Assembly: GCF_011386835.1 (NCBI RefSeq)
Contig: NC_088800.1
Coordinates: forward strand, 58,495,439-58,559,438
Reading direction: 5' to 3'
Source: Chrysemys picta bellii
Taxonomy: Eukaryota; Chordata; Testudines; Emydidae
Length of the DNA: 64,000 nucleotides
Part shown: piece by piece, positions 1-10,084 of the stretch
How the letters are laid out: the number at the start of each line of letters is the position of its first letter
How positions within the stretch are numbered: the stretch's first letter is position 1
Notes under the pieces: generated by a model
The model's database searches: none
What the model was told of the DNA's origin: nothing
Seen by the model: the letters and a program-made list of their open reading frames with translations, nothing else
Translations under genes and position numbers: made by a program

Positions 1-469
1 CAACGTTTAAAAGCGAGAGGCCTGTTCATACCCCAAACCCTGCCCCCAGAAACCCTCCATAACACCCCCCAAACTTCCCCGTGAGATTAGCCTAGAAATA
101 GAATACTTCCCATAACCCCCCCAAAAAGATACCCATGAAACTCTATAATACTCCACAAAAACCTGCCCCCCACAAAAAAACCTTACTCCCTTCAAGTGAC
201 CGTCCCACCTCAGAATCTGGTCTCTTGTGATCCCACCACAAACTTGCTCCTTCTGTGGTGACCCTCACCTCTCCAAACCTTTCCCTGTGTCGGGACCCCC
301 ACATTGGTTCCACACCCAACAGGAGCCTTGCCGGCTCTCACAAACTTAGCTGTACTTAGAGTGACCAGGGCAGCGGACACTAGGTGCATGGGGTGCATAG
401 GGTTTTACAGGATCCCCCATCCCCAGGTCAGATATCTGCATAATAGTTCACCAAAGGGTGGCATGAGAC
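1..469. other. Unassigned flank, no gene recognised
   Basis: About 470 bases upstream of the first dated repeat. Only short open frames without family resemblance occur on either strand. I see no exon, RNA gene or clear terminal repeat here. It may be older degraded repeat DNA. Confidence 0.4.
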
Positions 470-1602
470 CAGGGCCGGCTCCAGGGTTTTGGCTGCCCCA
501 AGCATAGGGTTACCATATCTCAAAAATAAAAAAAGAGGACCCTCCACGGGCCCTGTCCCCGCCCATTTCCTCACCACTAGCCCCGCCCCAACCCCGCCCC
601 TTCCCCACCCTAACTCCGCCCCCTCCTCCCTTCCACTCCCAGCCAGGGGGAAAGGGCTGCCCCAGTGCTACCGGCTTCAGGGTTTGCCGGGCAGCCCCCA
701 GACCCTGCGCCCCCAGCCGGCACTTCCTCAGCACTGTGTGTCAGTTACACAGAGCCCAAGAGGAGCAGAGCCGCTGCGCTGGAGGCTCTGCTCCTCTTGG
801 GCTCTGTGTAACTGACACAGTGTCAGTTACACAGCGCCACCGCGCAGGGAGGCTCTGCTCCTCTTCGGCTCTGTTTAAGAGCCGGGCTGCCCGAGCGCTA
901 CCGGCTTCCGGCAGCCCCCGTGCCTCCAGACCCTGCGCCGCTGGAGCCCGGGCGGGGAAGTGCCCGGCTGGGGGCGCAGGGTCTGGAGGCAGGGGGGCTG
1001 CCCGAAGCTGGTAGCTCTCGGGCAGCCCGGCTCTTAAACAGAGCCGAAGAGGAGCAGAGCCTCCCGGCGCAGCGGCTCTGCTCCTCCCCGACTCTTCGGC
1101 TCTGTTTAAGAACCAGGCTGCCCGAGTGCTACCGGCTTCGGCCAGCCCCCTTGCCTCCGGATCCCAGCCGCCGGCCGGGCACTTCCCCTCCCGGGCTCCG
1201 GCGGCGCAGGGTCTGGAGGCACGGGGCTGCCCGAAGCTGGTAGCGCTCGGGCAGCTTGGCTCTTAAACAGAGCCGAAGAGTCGGGGAGGAGCAGAGCTGC
1301 CATTTTCCCGGACATGTTCGGCTTTTTGGCAATTCCCCCCGGACGGGGGTTTGAGTGCCGAAAAGCCGGACATGTCCGGGAAAAAGAGGACGTATGGTAA
1401 CCCTACCCAAGCAGCCCAAAAAAAAAAAAAGCCGCGATCACGATCGCGATCTGCGGCGGCAATTCAGCGGAAGGTCCTTTGTTCCGAGCGGGAGTGAGGG
1501 ACCGTCCGCCGAATTGCCGCTGAATAGCTGGACCTACCGCCCCTCTCCAGAGCGGCCGCCCCAAGCATCTGCTTGCCAGGCTAGTGCCTGGAGCCGGCCC
1601 TG
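470..1602. mobile_element. hAT-type non-autonomous element (outer copy of a nest)
   Basis: It starts CAGGGCCGGCTCCAG at 470 and ends with the inverted form CTGGAGCCGGCCCTG at 1602. Perfect 8-bp target duplications CATGAGAC flank it at 462-469 and 1603-1610, which is the hAT signature. Without the nested insertion (505-1405) it is only about 230 bp, like its relative at 2792-3006, with which it shares the internal GC-rich motif around GATCTGCGGCGGCAATTC. It has no coding capacity. Confidence 0.88.
505..1405. mobile_element. hAT-type element nested in another hAT element
   Basis: The terminal inverted repeat TAGGGTTACCATA opens at 505 and its complement closes at 1405. Perfect 8-bp duplications CCCAAGCA lie at 497-504 and 1406-1413, inside the outer element, so this copy is the younger one. 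The 901-bp interior is GC-rich and made largely of internal inverted repeats, including perfect 33-bp arms at 740-772 and 784-816. There is no transposase. The family recurs at 16786-17829 with the same termini. Confidence 0.88.
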
Positions 1603-2398
1603 CATGAGACGTCTCTACCAAGAGCCAGTAGCCCACTGCTCGTCATAACCATTGGGATAGGCATGTACAGATAATATTGAAGGAGTTATGTACCTATACT
1701 AAAAATTATATTCTGAAGGCCTTGGGGTTAAGGCAGGTCACCAAGAGGTGATAACCTCAGAGCTGTTCCTTTCAGGCAGGAAATAACAGACACCCATCTC
1801 CCTGTCTGGTACTTTGTGTTTTGTGCATTTTATGCCTGTTTGCATACTGAGCCATAGACAAAAGAACAGATTGTGAAATCTACAGAAACTAACAAGCAGC
1901 AGGAGGGGTGTCCTGCTTATGAATAAAAACAAAGGATTGTTGTGGTATATCGTGGGGTGCAAGGAAACACATGGGGTCCATCGGTTAGAAGGCAAACGGA
2001 CAGCATGTCTGCCACATGAAAGGAGGGTCACAGACAAGCCTGGGTGTAAAACCCTGCAAGGACTTTGAGGCGCAAGAGTATCTAGGCTTTAGAATGTGTT
2101 ATGTAACCATTTGTTTCCAATACTTCTACTTACTACTTCTTCAATCTCTGAGTATTGTTAAATAAACTAATACTTGATTTTACTATAAACATATCTAAGT
2201 GCTGTGAGGTAAGTGACACAGTGATCTGAGGTGGAACTGGCAAGCTAGAGTGTACTGTTCCTCTGGAAGCAGTGAATCTGTGAATATTGCAAGTATCCAG
2301 TGAACCAGGGCCTGGATGCTCCAGGGAGATGGTCAGAGGGCTCAGGGGTTAGAGTGTGCCTGTTGCTTACCTGTAGAGAGACAGCAGACCCTTCATAG
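1603..2398. other. Unassigned stretch, possible old LTR-like tail
   Basis: No exon or known repeat end can be fixed here. An AATAAA signal near 2160 in an AT-rich context could mark the 3' part of an old retroelement, but no termini or duplication are visible. Open frames are short and unrelated to any family I know. Confidence 0.25.
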
Positions 2399-2406
2399 GT
2401 CTAGAG

Positions 2407-2746
2407 CAGGGGTTCTCAAACTTCATTGCACGACCCCAGGACGGGGGATCGAAGCCTGAGCCCATCCAAGTCCCACTTCCCTGAGTGGGGGGTCCAAAGC
2501 CCGAGCCCCACCGCTCCGGACAGGGGAGCCAAAGCTGAAGCTCAAGGGCTTTAGCCCCAGGCAGGGGGCCTGCAACCTGAGTCCTGCCGCCCAAGGCTGA
2601 AGTCCTCAGTCATTGGTGTCGGCCCAGGGTAGTGGGGCTCAGGCTTCATCCCCGGCCCCCAGCAAGACTAAGCCAGCTCTGGTGACCCCATTCAAAAGGA
2701 ATCATGACCCACGTTGGGGTCCCGACCCACAGTTTGAGAACCGCTG
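2407..2746. mobile_element. hAT (Charlie-like) MITE
   Basis: It begins CAGGGGTTCTCAAACT and ends AGTTTGAGAACCGCTG, the classic Charlie/MER5-type terminal repeat. Perfect 8-bp duplications GTCTAGAG sit at 2399-2406 and 2747-2754. At 340 bp it has no transposase and must have been mobilised in trans. Confidence 0.92.
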
Positions 2747-2791
2747 GTCTAGAGGGGAGTGCTTGTGTTGCCTGTGGCCAGTGGCATTGGG

Positions 2792-3006
2792 CAGGGCCGG
2801 CTCCAGGGTTTTTGCCGCCCCAAGCGGCGCAAAAAAAAAAAGTTGCGATCGTGATCTGCGGCGGCAATTCAGCAGGAGGTACTTCGCTCCGAGCGGGAGT
2901 GAGGGACCATCCGTCGAATTGCCGCCAAATAGCTGGACGTGCCGCCCTCTCCGGAGTGGCCGCCCCAAGCACCTGCTTGGCAAGCTGGTGCCTGGAGCTG
3001 GCCCTG
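2792..3006. mobile_element. hAT-type MITE, same family as 470-1602
   Basis: Termini are CAGGGCCGGCTCCAG and CTGGAGCTGGCCCTG. The 8-bp flanks GCATTGGG (2784-2791) and GCATTGGA (3007-3014) match at 7 of 8 positions. The 215-bp body carries an A-run followed by the GC-rich block also seen at 1430-1600. It is non-coding. Confidence 0.85.
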
Positions 3007-3014
3007 GCATTGGA

Positions 3015-4424
3015 GAGCTGAACCCTGGCAGGCACAGACAAGGCTTCTTCATGCTACGGGCAGGTGCTACCAAGATGCCTCATGAACCTGGGTACCACCA
3101 GGAAGTGTTACATCCAGCTCCTGGAGTCAGGTGATTATGGGAGAAGCTGGGCTTCCATTCTAAATGAGAAAAGGGTGGAGCCCTTCTGGCTGTAGAGATA
3201 AGCTTGAAAAATGTGACTCAAGTGTGACCAAGGGATCAGAAACCTGAATGCAATCCCCACAGCACACACACATGATTTTTTGAACCCTTGTGGTTGACAA
3301 TACTTCATGCCCTAGTCTCCCCCAAAAGTCTGTTCCCCTAATATGTCTCTCCATGCCTCTCAGGTCCTGACCCTAGTCATTGGGAATCCCCTTTAAATGA
3401 AAGTGTTGAACAACTAATAGTTCCTAGAAAATACATAGAAATGCTTTTCTTTGCCATATGCTGCTCAGGAGAATCCAAGATATTATTCCACATGCCCACA
3501 TTTTTCCAGCACCAGAGGCTTTACTCAGATTTCCATAGACTTTAATATTGCCCGAGCTCTCTGAAGTTAAGGCTAGACGGGTGTTGCTGTGGGTCAATAG
3601 ACCCAATTTATGAGCTTCTTTCAGCCCCATCCATTTTTGACAGGAGTTGCATGACGGGACCCTAAGTCAGGAAAGAGCTAGCTGTACATCAGAGGAGTCC
3701 TTTTTGTGTAGCAGTTTTATCATGGTTAGATTCCAGGAACTGTCCTGTGATCTGTACAATATGGGGCTGGATATTTACTCATCCTGTAGCTACTCTAAAA
3801 AGGCACTTCTCAAGCTGAGGTGTGGACCAGTGATTATATGGACCACTTACTGGTGGGCCACTGACAGCTGCGAAGTCACATGATGTGGCTTCACCTCTTT
3901 GGTTCCAGGTGCTTCTTTACAGGCAACCTGGCTCTTCTGGTCACTTTCTCCTACAGCTTATGCTAGAGATCCCAGTGAAAGCTGCATGTCAGCAATTGCT
4001 GTATTTGCCCAGGGGATATTGTGCAATAGCAAATGAGACCTTGAGTGGGTGGGGACATGGTCTGTACTCAGGGGACAGGGCGGGGCACTGTTCATGAGAT
4101 GATCTCTAATAGGATGTTACTATGCAGAACATGCCACTGCTCTAAAAGCTTACACCAGAGAGTATCCCCACATCAAATGTGGAAAGTTCCCTTTTTGATC
4201 CAGCATCTGTTTGATTTTTATTTTTTCCTAAACAAAATGGAATTGATTTTGGGGGGTAACATAGGCTTGGTGTTTTTTAAAAAAAAATTATGTACCTCTC
4301 CAAGTTAAACATCACCCCAATAGTCACTTGCTTAACCTTCAGTTGCTATCCCATACATAGTCAAAGATAGATAATAGTTAAAATCAATCCCTTTTCTACT
4401 TAGCTTGGATTGTGTGTTGCCACA
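3015..4424. other. Intergenic DNA, nothing recognised
   Basis: No exon-like reading frame, RNA gene or clear repeat terminus is seen. The longest frames are under 90 codons and have no family features. Confidence 0.4.
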
Positions 4425-4518
4425 GTGAAGATATTTACTCTCTCAGTTCCTCAGTTTTTCCATCTGTAAAATAAACAGGATGCTTCCCTAGCTCACAGTG
4501 CTGATGTGAGGATAAATA
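4425..4518 (+). repeat. MIR-type SINE fragment
   Basis: The segment CTCAGTTTTTCCATCTGTAA followed by a GATGTGAGGATAAATA-type tail matches the 3' half of MIR CORE-SINEs. It stops where the mariner-like MITE at 4519 begins, so the MITE probably landed in the SINE tail. Confidence 0.55.
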
Positions 4519-4700
4519 CACCTCTACCCCAATATAACGCTGTCCTCAGGAGCCAAAAAAATCTTACCAGGTGAAACCGCATTATATCGAACTTGCTTTG
4601 ATCTGCCATAGTGTGCAGCCCCGCCCCCCTGGAGCGCTTCTTTACCGCGTTATATCTGAATTCGTGTTATATCGGGTCACGTTATATCGGGGTAGAGGTG
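4519..4700. mobile_element. Palindromic MITE with TA target duplication
   Basis: Inverted termini CACCTCTACCCC and GGGGTAGAGGTG are flanked by TA on both sides (4517-4518, 4701-4702), suggesting a Tc1/mariner-type MITE. The inner sequence repeats TTATATCG motifs. A second copy lies at 45055-45234 in opposite orientation. It is 182 bp and non-coding. Confidence 0.75.
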
Positions 4701-4709
4701 TACATTAAC

Positions 4710-6364
4710 CAGGGCCGGCTCTAGGTTTTTTGCCACCCCAAGCAAAAAAAATTTTGGCTGCCCCCCCGTCCCAGCCCTGGGCTCCTCGCCGCACCCCCCT
4801 GCCGCCCCAACCCTGGGCTCTCCCCCACCACCCGCATCCCCCTGCCGCCCCAGCCCTGGGCTCTCCTCCCCCCCCCTGCCGCCCCAGCTCTGGGCTCCCC
4901 CCTATCCCCCCACCACCATTGCCCCACACACACACCTTCTGCCGCCCCAGCCCTGGGCTCTTCCCCCCACCCCCATCCCACCTGCACCCTCCTTCCGCCG
5001 CAGCCCTGGGTCACTGGTAACTCGCTCCCAGGGCAGGTCATTCAGCAGGAATTTTAGATGTGCACAGAACACAGACAGGACTGGTTCCCGCATGGTTACA
5101 GAACTGCAGTAAAGTGGAAAAATTTTCAGCTTGTGTGATTGGAGGATATCTGGATGCATATTATAAGACTGTCCGACATAAATGAGGAAAAGTTGAGGTG
5201 CCTTTATTATTCTTTTGTTCCACTCTTTCTTTCTATGGGGAATTTGCCAATGCAATCTCACTGTCTTCCTTTTAAACAAACAAACAAAAAAGGCAATGGC
5301 TGTTAAAAATAGCAATTCCAGTCCTAATAACCACTGGGAAGCATTTCTTGCTTAATTTTATCCTACTTTTTCTACAGCAAGTTACAGTGGATCAGTATAT
5401 TTGATTTGGAAGAAATGAAGTAACAGCCGCCCAAACTGAGCTTGAGCACTCCTGAATTTTGAGGTGTTCAAATCTGGAAGGCAGGTACTGAGAGGGGTGG
5501 GAGGCGGGGCTGTGGCTCCGCAGGGGAGCACAGCAGCATGTATGCAGCAGTGTGTCTGGCGCTGCGCAAAGCCAGACACGCTGGTCTGAGTGGCATGATA
5601 AGGGGACTGGAGGGTTGGAGAAGGGGTAGGGAGTTCCGGGGGGGCAGTCAAGGGACGGAGCGGGGGGGTTGGATGGGGCGGAGGTTCGGGGGGACAGTCG
5701 GGGGTAGGGGGGAGGGTGGGTTAGATGGGTCAGGGGTTCAGGGGGGCAGTCAGGGGACAGGCAGCAGTTGGATAGGCATGGGAGTCCCAGGGGTTTGTCA
5801 GGGGATAGGTAGGGGGTGGAGTCCTAGGGGGGAAGTTGGGGGGCATCTCAGGAGGGGACAGTTGGGGACAAGGACCAGTGGGGCTTAGATAGGGGGTGGG
5901 GTCCTGGGGAGCAGTTGGGGCGGGGTCCCGGGAGGGGGTGATCAGGAGACAGGGAGCAGGGGGTTGGATGGGTTGGGGTTTCTGTGGGGGGCAGTCGGAG
6001 GGAGTGGATGGTGGCAGGGTGGGGCTACCCTCCCTTCCCGTGAAGTGTCCTATTTTTTGAATGTTAAAATATGGTATCCCTGCCCTTCCCAGTGCAGCTC
6101 TCCATTCACAGCAGGCTGCAGCATGAGGTCTCAGCTTCCTCACTCCCTTCCACCTCTTTCCTGTTGGTAGTGGCCAAGGGAATGCTGGGAAATGTAGTTC
6201 TTTCCCTGCTACAGGGCTGGCTCTATAGGCAGGGAGCTAACCAAGAAACTACAACTCCCAGGGCCCCCTGTTGGTTCTCAGCTCCCATGCTGGATCCCTG
6301 CCACCCCTGCAAATTGGCTGCCCCAAGCACCTGCTTGCTTTGCTGGTGCCTAGAGCCGCCCCTG
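4710..6364 (+). mobile_element. 1.65 kb hAT-type non-autonomous element, copy 1
   Basis: Termini CAGGGCCGGCTCTAG and CTAGAGCCGCCCCTG are flanked by perfect 8-bp duplications ACATTAAC (4702-4709, 6365-6372). Both ends are GC-rich and minisatellite-like (C-rich near 4760-5010, G-rich near 5590-5960). The centre, about 5040-5480, is AT-rich and contains a minus-strand open frame of 137 codons (5315-4902) of unknown nature. It has no hAT transposase motif. A near-identical inverted copy is at 29245-30802, so the family was active recently. Confidence 0.9.
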
Positions 6365-6372
6365 ACATTAAC

Positions 6373-6817
6373 ATAAGTAAGGTACTTGGGGCCAGATCAT
6401 TAAAGGTGCTGAGTCTCCTAGCTTCCACTGATCTCCCAGACCTGTTCCTTAACCTACAAGTCCAGTTTCCTCAGCAATACATAGTTTGTCTTTAACTGTG
6501 TGCATTTTTAATGTTCTTTTTTTCTTATTTGAATAAGAAAAATCTTGAAGTCTTCCCTGATGAATTGCCCTGATTTTCAAATGGAAGTTAGGAGTCTTGA
6601 TACCTTGGTGGATGTAGGTCTAGGACAGTGTATAAGAACCTTGATATCTATAGCTGGAGTCTGCACTCATTCAAGGCAAAAAGAGTTTGGCCACTTACTT
6701 CAATGGAGCAGGATCAGGCTATTAAAGGATAAAATCTACAGAAAGTTATAACTGCAAATCTTACTCATACACACATTCCCTGTGAACAGCATCATATTTG
6801 CTTCATGTCTAACATCA
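6373..6817. other. Short intergenic gap, nothing recognised
   Basis: It lies between the hAT element and the gypsy LTR. No gene or repeat terminus is recognised. Confidence 0.35.
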
Positions 6818-6821
6818 GTAC

Positions 6822-7212
6822 TGTGACAAAGTTCCTCCTCTATCTTGGTGGGTCCTGCACTTATTGGCAGATTTTCTTGCCTCAGAGATTCACCATGTGG
6901 GTTGGGGAACAGCCCAGAGACCTTCCCGTCTGGATTGGGAGGTTTGGGGGGAACCCGGGCCCACCCTCTACTCCGGGTTCCAGCCCAGGGCCCTGTGGAC
7001 TACAGCTGTCTTAATTGATTCTAGCAGCTTCTTCTTAATTGGCTCCATGTGCCCTAATTAGCCTGCCTGCCTTAACTGGTTCTAGCAGGTTCCTGATTAC
7101 TCTAGTGCAGCCCCTGCTCTGGTCACTCAGGGAACAGAAAACTACTCATCCAGTGACCAGTATATTTGCCCTCTTCTAGACTACTATACCCCACTGGTCT
7201 GGGTCTGTCACA
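6822..7212 (-). repeat. 3' LTR of the gypsy element (shortened)
   Basis: It begins TGTGACAAAG and ends GTCTGTCACA. Compared with the 630-bp LTR at 11831-12460 it lacks about 240 bp after the CCCTGTGGACTACAGCTGTC region, an internal deletion in this copy. On the sense strand the purine-rich primer tract lies immediately upstream, at about 7213-7232. Confidence 0.9.
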
Positions 7213-7251
7213 TATTCCTCCCCCCTGCTCAATGGCAAGGGGTTGGACAGC

Positions 7252-7789
7252 TTAGGATGCCAGACATGGCAATGCCGATGGCTTGTCACGTGTGCACTGA
7301 CGGCTCCCTGCTCTGTGTTGCACACGGAACTGGAAAGATTGGTGGGATAAGAACGATCTGGTCACCCTTGTGTTTTTCTCCTTGTTCCGCTGCATCCATT
7401 GAAGAGGGGCATGGTCGGTCACGAGGACAAATCTGTGCCCGAGCAGGTAGTAGCGCAATGTTTCCATGGCCCATTTTACAGCGAGGCATTCTCTCTCCAC
7501 CACTGCATATTTTTGTTCCTTTGGAAGGAGTTTCCGATTGAGGTATAGAATTGGGTGTTCTTCCTCCCCGACCATCTGTGATAGAACGGCCCCCAATTCT
7601 ACTTCCGATGCATCCATCTGCAGGATAAACTCCTTGGTGAAATCAGGGGCTATCAGTACGGAGTTACTGCAGAGGGCAGTCCGTAGGTCTGTGAATGCTT
7701 CCTTTGCTGCGTCAGACCATCTCACCAGATCAGGTCCACGGGCTTTCACTAGGTCTGTCAGGGGGCTTGCCCTTGTGGCAAAGAGGGGG
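7252..7789 (-). pseudogene. Gypsy RNase H domain (3' part of pol)
   Basis: On the minus strand this frame shows the RNase H signature: an ILQMDASE segment with the first catalytic aspartate, VERECLAVKWA with the glutamate, and VTDHAPLQW with a further aspartate. It follows the RT connection domain, from which it is separated only by the LTR at 7790-8811. The frame stays open to a TAA at 7254-7252. The last 35 bp of the conserved tail (7265-7299) are inverted, so the N-A-D-x-L-S-R motif reads on the plus strand. RNase H would remove RNA from the RNA/DNA hybrid during reverse transcription. Confidence 0.88.
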
Positions 7790-7911
7790 TGTAGTGAGGC
7801 GGTGTGGCACCCCTCCGTCCCGCATAGGGCCGAACTTCCCCTAACCCCAACATGGGCGGAGCCACCGGGTCCGGCGCCCGCCCCTCCGAGGTCACGGCCC
7901 CGACCCGGAAG

Positions 7912-7918
7912 TATAAAA
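7912..7918 (+). promoter_or_regulatory. TATA box of the solo LTR
   Basis: TATAAAA is preceded by GGAAG and followed by GCC. The same context occurs at 14312-14318 in the related LTR, so it is a conserved part of the LTR promoter and not a host promoter. Confidence 0.6.
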
Positions 7919-8522
7919 GCCTGCCTGCAGAGCTCAGTGGAGCCCAGGCCGGCAGAGAGAGCAGACATCCCGGGCCGAGCTCCCGCTTGGGAGACAGCCG
8001 CAGGCCACGAGCCGCCTGCTACCCCACCGCGCCGGTCGAGCCTACCTCTCACCAGGTATCCCAAGGAGGACTGGCCAAGCCTGCCCCAGGCCCGCTACCC
8101 CGAGGAGGAGCCAAGCCTGCCCTGGGCCCGCTACCCCAAGGAGGACTGGCCAAGCCTGCCCCGTGCCAGCTACCCTGGTGGAGAGCTGCCGGACCTGCCC
8201 CCAAGCCCCGCACCAGAGGAACCGATGCTGCTGGACTGGCCCGAACCCGGCGTCGCCAACGAGGTAGGCCCCGAGGGGGAACACGGAAGTAGCCTGGGGG
8301 TAGCCGACCCCGGTCAGGCTGCAGAGACATGTGAGCCGATGTCAGTGTGTTTCGGTCAGGACACCCCACTGACCAGCAGCGGCAGTAACCGCTGCTAGGG
8401 CCCCAGGCTGGGACGCAGTGGAGTGGGTGGGCCTGCGTCCCCCACTGCCACCCCCGCTCATGGGTGGCAGGCTTCCCCCTCACCCAACGCTCAGGTAGGA
8501 ACCTGGGCCTCCCCCAAAGTGT

Positions 8523-8745
8523 ATTGTTGCTCAGCCCCTGCACCAGAGGGCCTGAGCCCCTTAACTGATTGTTGCTCAGCCCCTGCACCAGGGGGCCTGA
8601 GCCCCTTAACTGATTGTTGCTCAGCCCCTGCACCAAAAGGCCTGAGCTAGCTGATTGTTTGCTCAGCCCTGCCTGAGGGCCTGAGCCCCCTGAACTGTGG
8701 GTCGCTCAGCCCCTGCGTAAAGGGGCCTGAGCTTTGACTGTCTGT
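8523..8745 (+). repeat. Minisatellite inside the solo LTR
   Basis: About five degenerate units of roughly 45 bp share GCTCAGCCCCTGC and GGCCTGAGCCCC. The first three units are nearly identical and the last two are more diverged. Confidence 0.8.
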
Positions 8746-8812
8746 GCTGTAGTGAGTCGGCGTGGCGCCCCTCCATCCCGGAGGGTAGAGCCCCGGTGCG
8801 AACCTACTACAG

Positions 8813-9612
8813 GGGATAAATCGTCGGTAATACCCCACAACACCTAGGAACACCCGGACTTGTTTCTTGCGACTTGGTCGGGGCCAATTTTGGATGGCCT
8901 CTAACTTGTTCACTTGGGGTTTTACCAGACCTTTTCCCACAATGTAGCCAAGATATTTGGCCTCCATAAACCCTACAGCGCACTTGGCAGGGTTTGCTAT
9001 AAGGCCAGCTCGCCTGAAGGTATCGAGGACTGCCTCCACCTTCTCCAGGTGGGTTTCCCAGTCTGGGGTATGAATGACCACATCGTCCAAGCAGGCAGCA
9101 GCATAACTGTTATGCGGGCGTAATAGCTTGTCCATGAGGCGCTGGAAGGTAGCTGGGGCCCCATGTAGTCCAAAAGAGAGGACAGTATATTGAAAAAGAC
9201 CCTCTGGTGTAGAGAACGCAGTCTTTTCCTTTGCGTCTTCTGCAAGGGGAATCTACCAGTACCTCTTTGTCAAGTCTAGGGTAGTCAAGTACCGGGCATT
9301 ACCCAGACGGTCCACTAGCTCATCTATGCGAGGTATGGGGTACGCGTCGAACTGGGATACTTCGTTTAGTCGCCGGAAGTCGTTGCAAAATCTTGTGGTG
9401 CCATCAGGTTTGGGCACCAGCACGATTGGGCTGGACCACTGACTGTGGGATTCTTCAATGATCCCCAACTCCAGCATTTTTTTTACTTCTGCTTTTATTT
9501 CCTCCCTTTTTGCCGCTGGCACCCAATAGGGCCTCATTGTTACTCTGGCCCCAGGGTTCGTGACGATGTGGTGATATGTCTCAGTTGTTCGACCCGGTTT
9601 TGTCGAGAACAC
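8813..9612 (-). pseudogene. Gypsy reverse transcriptase domain
   Basis: In sense order it shows MRPYWVPAAKREEIKAEV, then SPIVLVPKPDGTTRFCNDFR (fingers and first palm motifs), LDLTKRYW, and a C-L-D-D-V-V catalytic box near 9078, where the usual tyrosine before the aspartates is cysteine. It ends in the GVVGYYRRFIP connection motif at the LTR insertion. A single in-frame TAG (9252-9250) breaks the frame between the palm motifs; otherwise it is open. RT copies the element RNA into DNA. The substrate-side Y-to-C change and the stop both argue against activity. Confidence 0.9.
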
Positions 9613-10050
9613 ATTCGCTTGAAGGGGACCTCTATGATGGGAAGGGGCACTAAAGGTGCCCTCAAGTGGGGATGGGGCCTGTGCAGCTGACACTCCGGGC
9701 AGGAGGCACAGTACCTCCGCACTTCTTCATGTACTCCAGGCCAGAAGAACCATCGTAGGACTCATGCCAGGATCTTCTCTACCTCCAAATGCCCCCCAAA
9801 AAGAGGACTATGAGCAAGACTTAATACAGCGTTCTGGTGTTTTTAAGGTACTAGGATCTGCTGTACTTTCTGCCCCTGCACTGGTGCAACCCAGTATAAG
9901 AGATCGTTCTTCATTATGAAGTAGGGTCCTGGTCCCTGGGTTTTCCCTTCACCGGGGACCCCATCTATTTCAGTCACCTCCTTCCTAATGTTGTCATATC
10001 TTGGGTCTTCTGCCTGGTCCCGTCCAAAATTTCCTCTCCCAGGGCTAATC
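9612..10050 (-). pseudogene. Gypsy integrase N-terminal zinc-binding region, core deleted
   Basis: On the minus strand the remnants read KNDLLYWV..., then HSPLFGGHLEVEKIL (histidines of the HHCC domain) and RRYCASCPECQLHRPHP (CxxC pair). At about 9612 the sequence passes straight from PIIEVPFKR into RT-side sequence, so the D-D-E catalytic core and C-terminal domain are missing. Stops and frame changes also occur upstream of 9840. The position, between protease and RT, is what defines the Gmr1-type domain order. Confidence 0.8.
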
Positions 10051-10084
10051 TGCCCAAGATCTAGAGGCCCAGTCTCTGTTGCCT

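Larger units (their letters stand above)
7790..8811 (+). mobile_element. Solo LTR inserted in the gypsy pol gene
   Basis: TGTAGTGAGG...CCTACTACA termini with a 4-bp GGGG duplication (7786-7789, 8812-8815) mark a 1022-bp solo LTR. Removing the LTR and one duplication copy rejoins the RT and RNase H frames exactly, which fixes the borders. A TATAAAA box at 7912-7918 gives plus orientation. The LTR contains two minisatellites, at 8045-8175 (about 45-bp units around GGCCAAGCCTGCC) and 8523-8745 (about 46-bp units around GCTCAGCCCCTGCACCA). A related, broken LTR is at 14201-18552. Confidence 0.9.

Noticed and set aside
5730..6143. Proline-rich frame of 137 codons, and similar frames at 17395-17796 and 34531-34962
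   Set aside because: All are translations of C/G-rich minisatellite arms of hAT elements, with no start context or conserved domain.
7466..8398. 310-codon plus-strand open frame
   Set aside because: It runs from antisense gypsy RNase H sequence across the insertion border into the LTR, which is not a biological unit. The high-GC LTR explains its length.
8045..8745. CRISPR-like spaced repeats
   Set aside because: These are head-to-tail degenerate minisatellite units in a eukaryotic LTR, without unique spacers of constant length.
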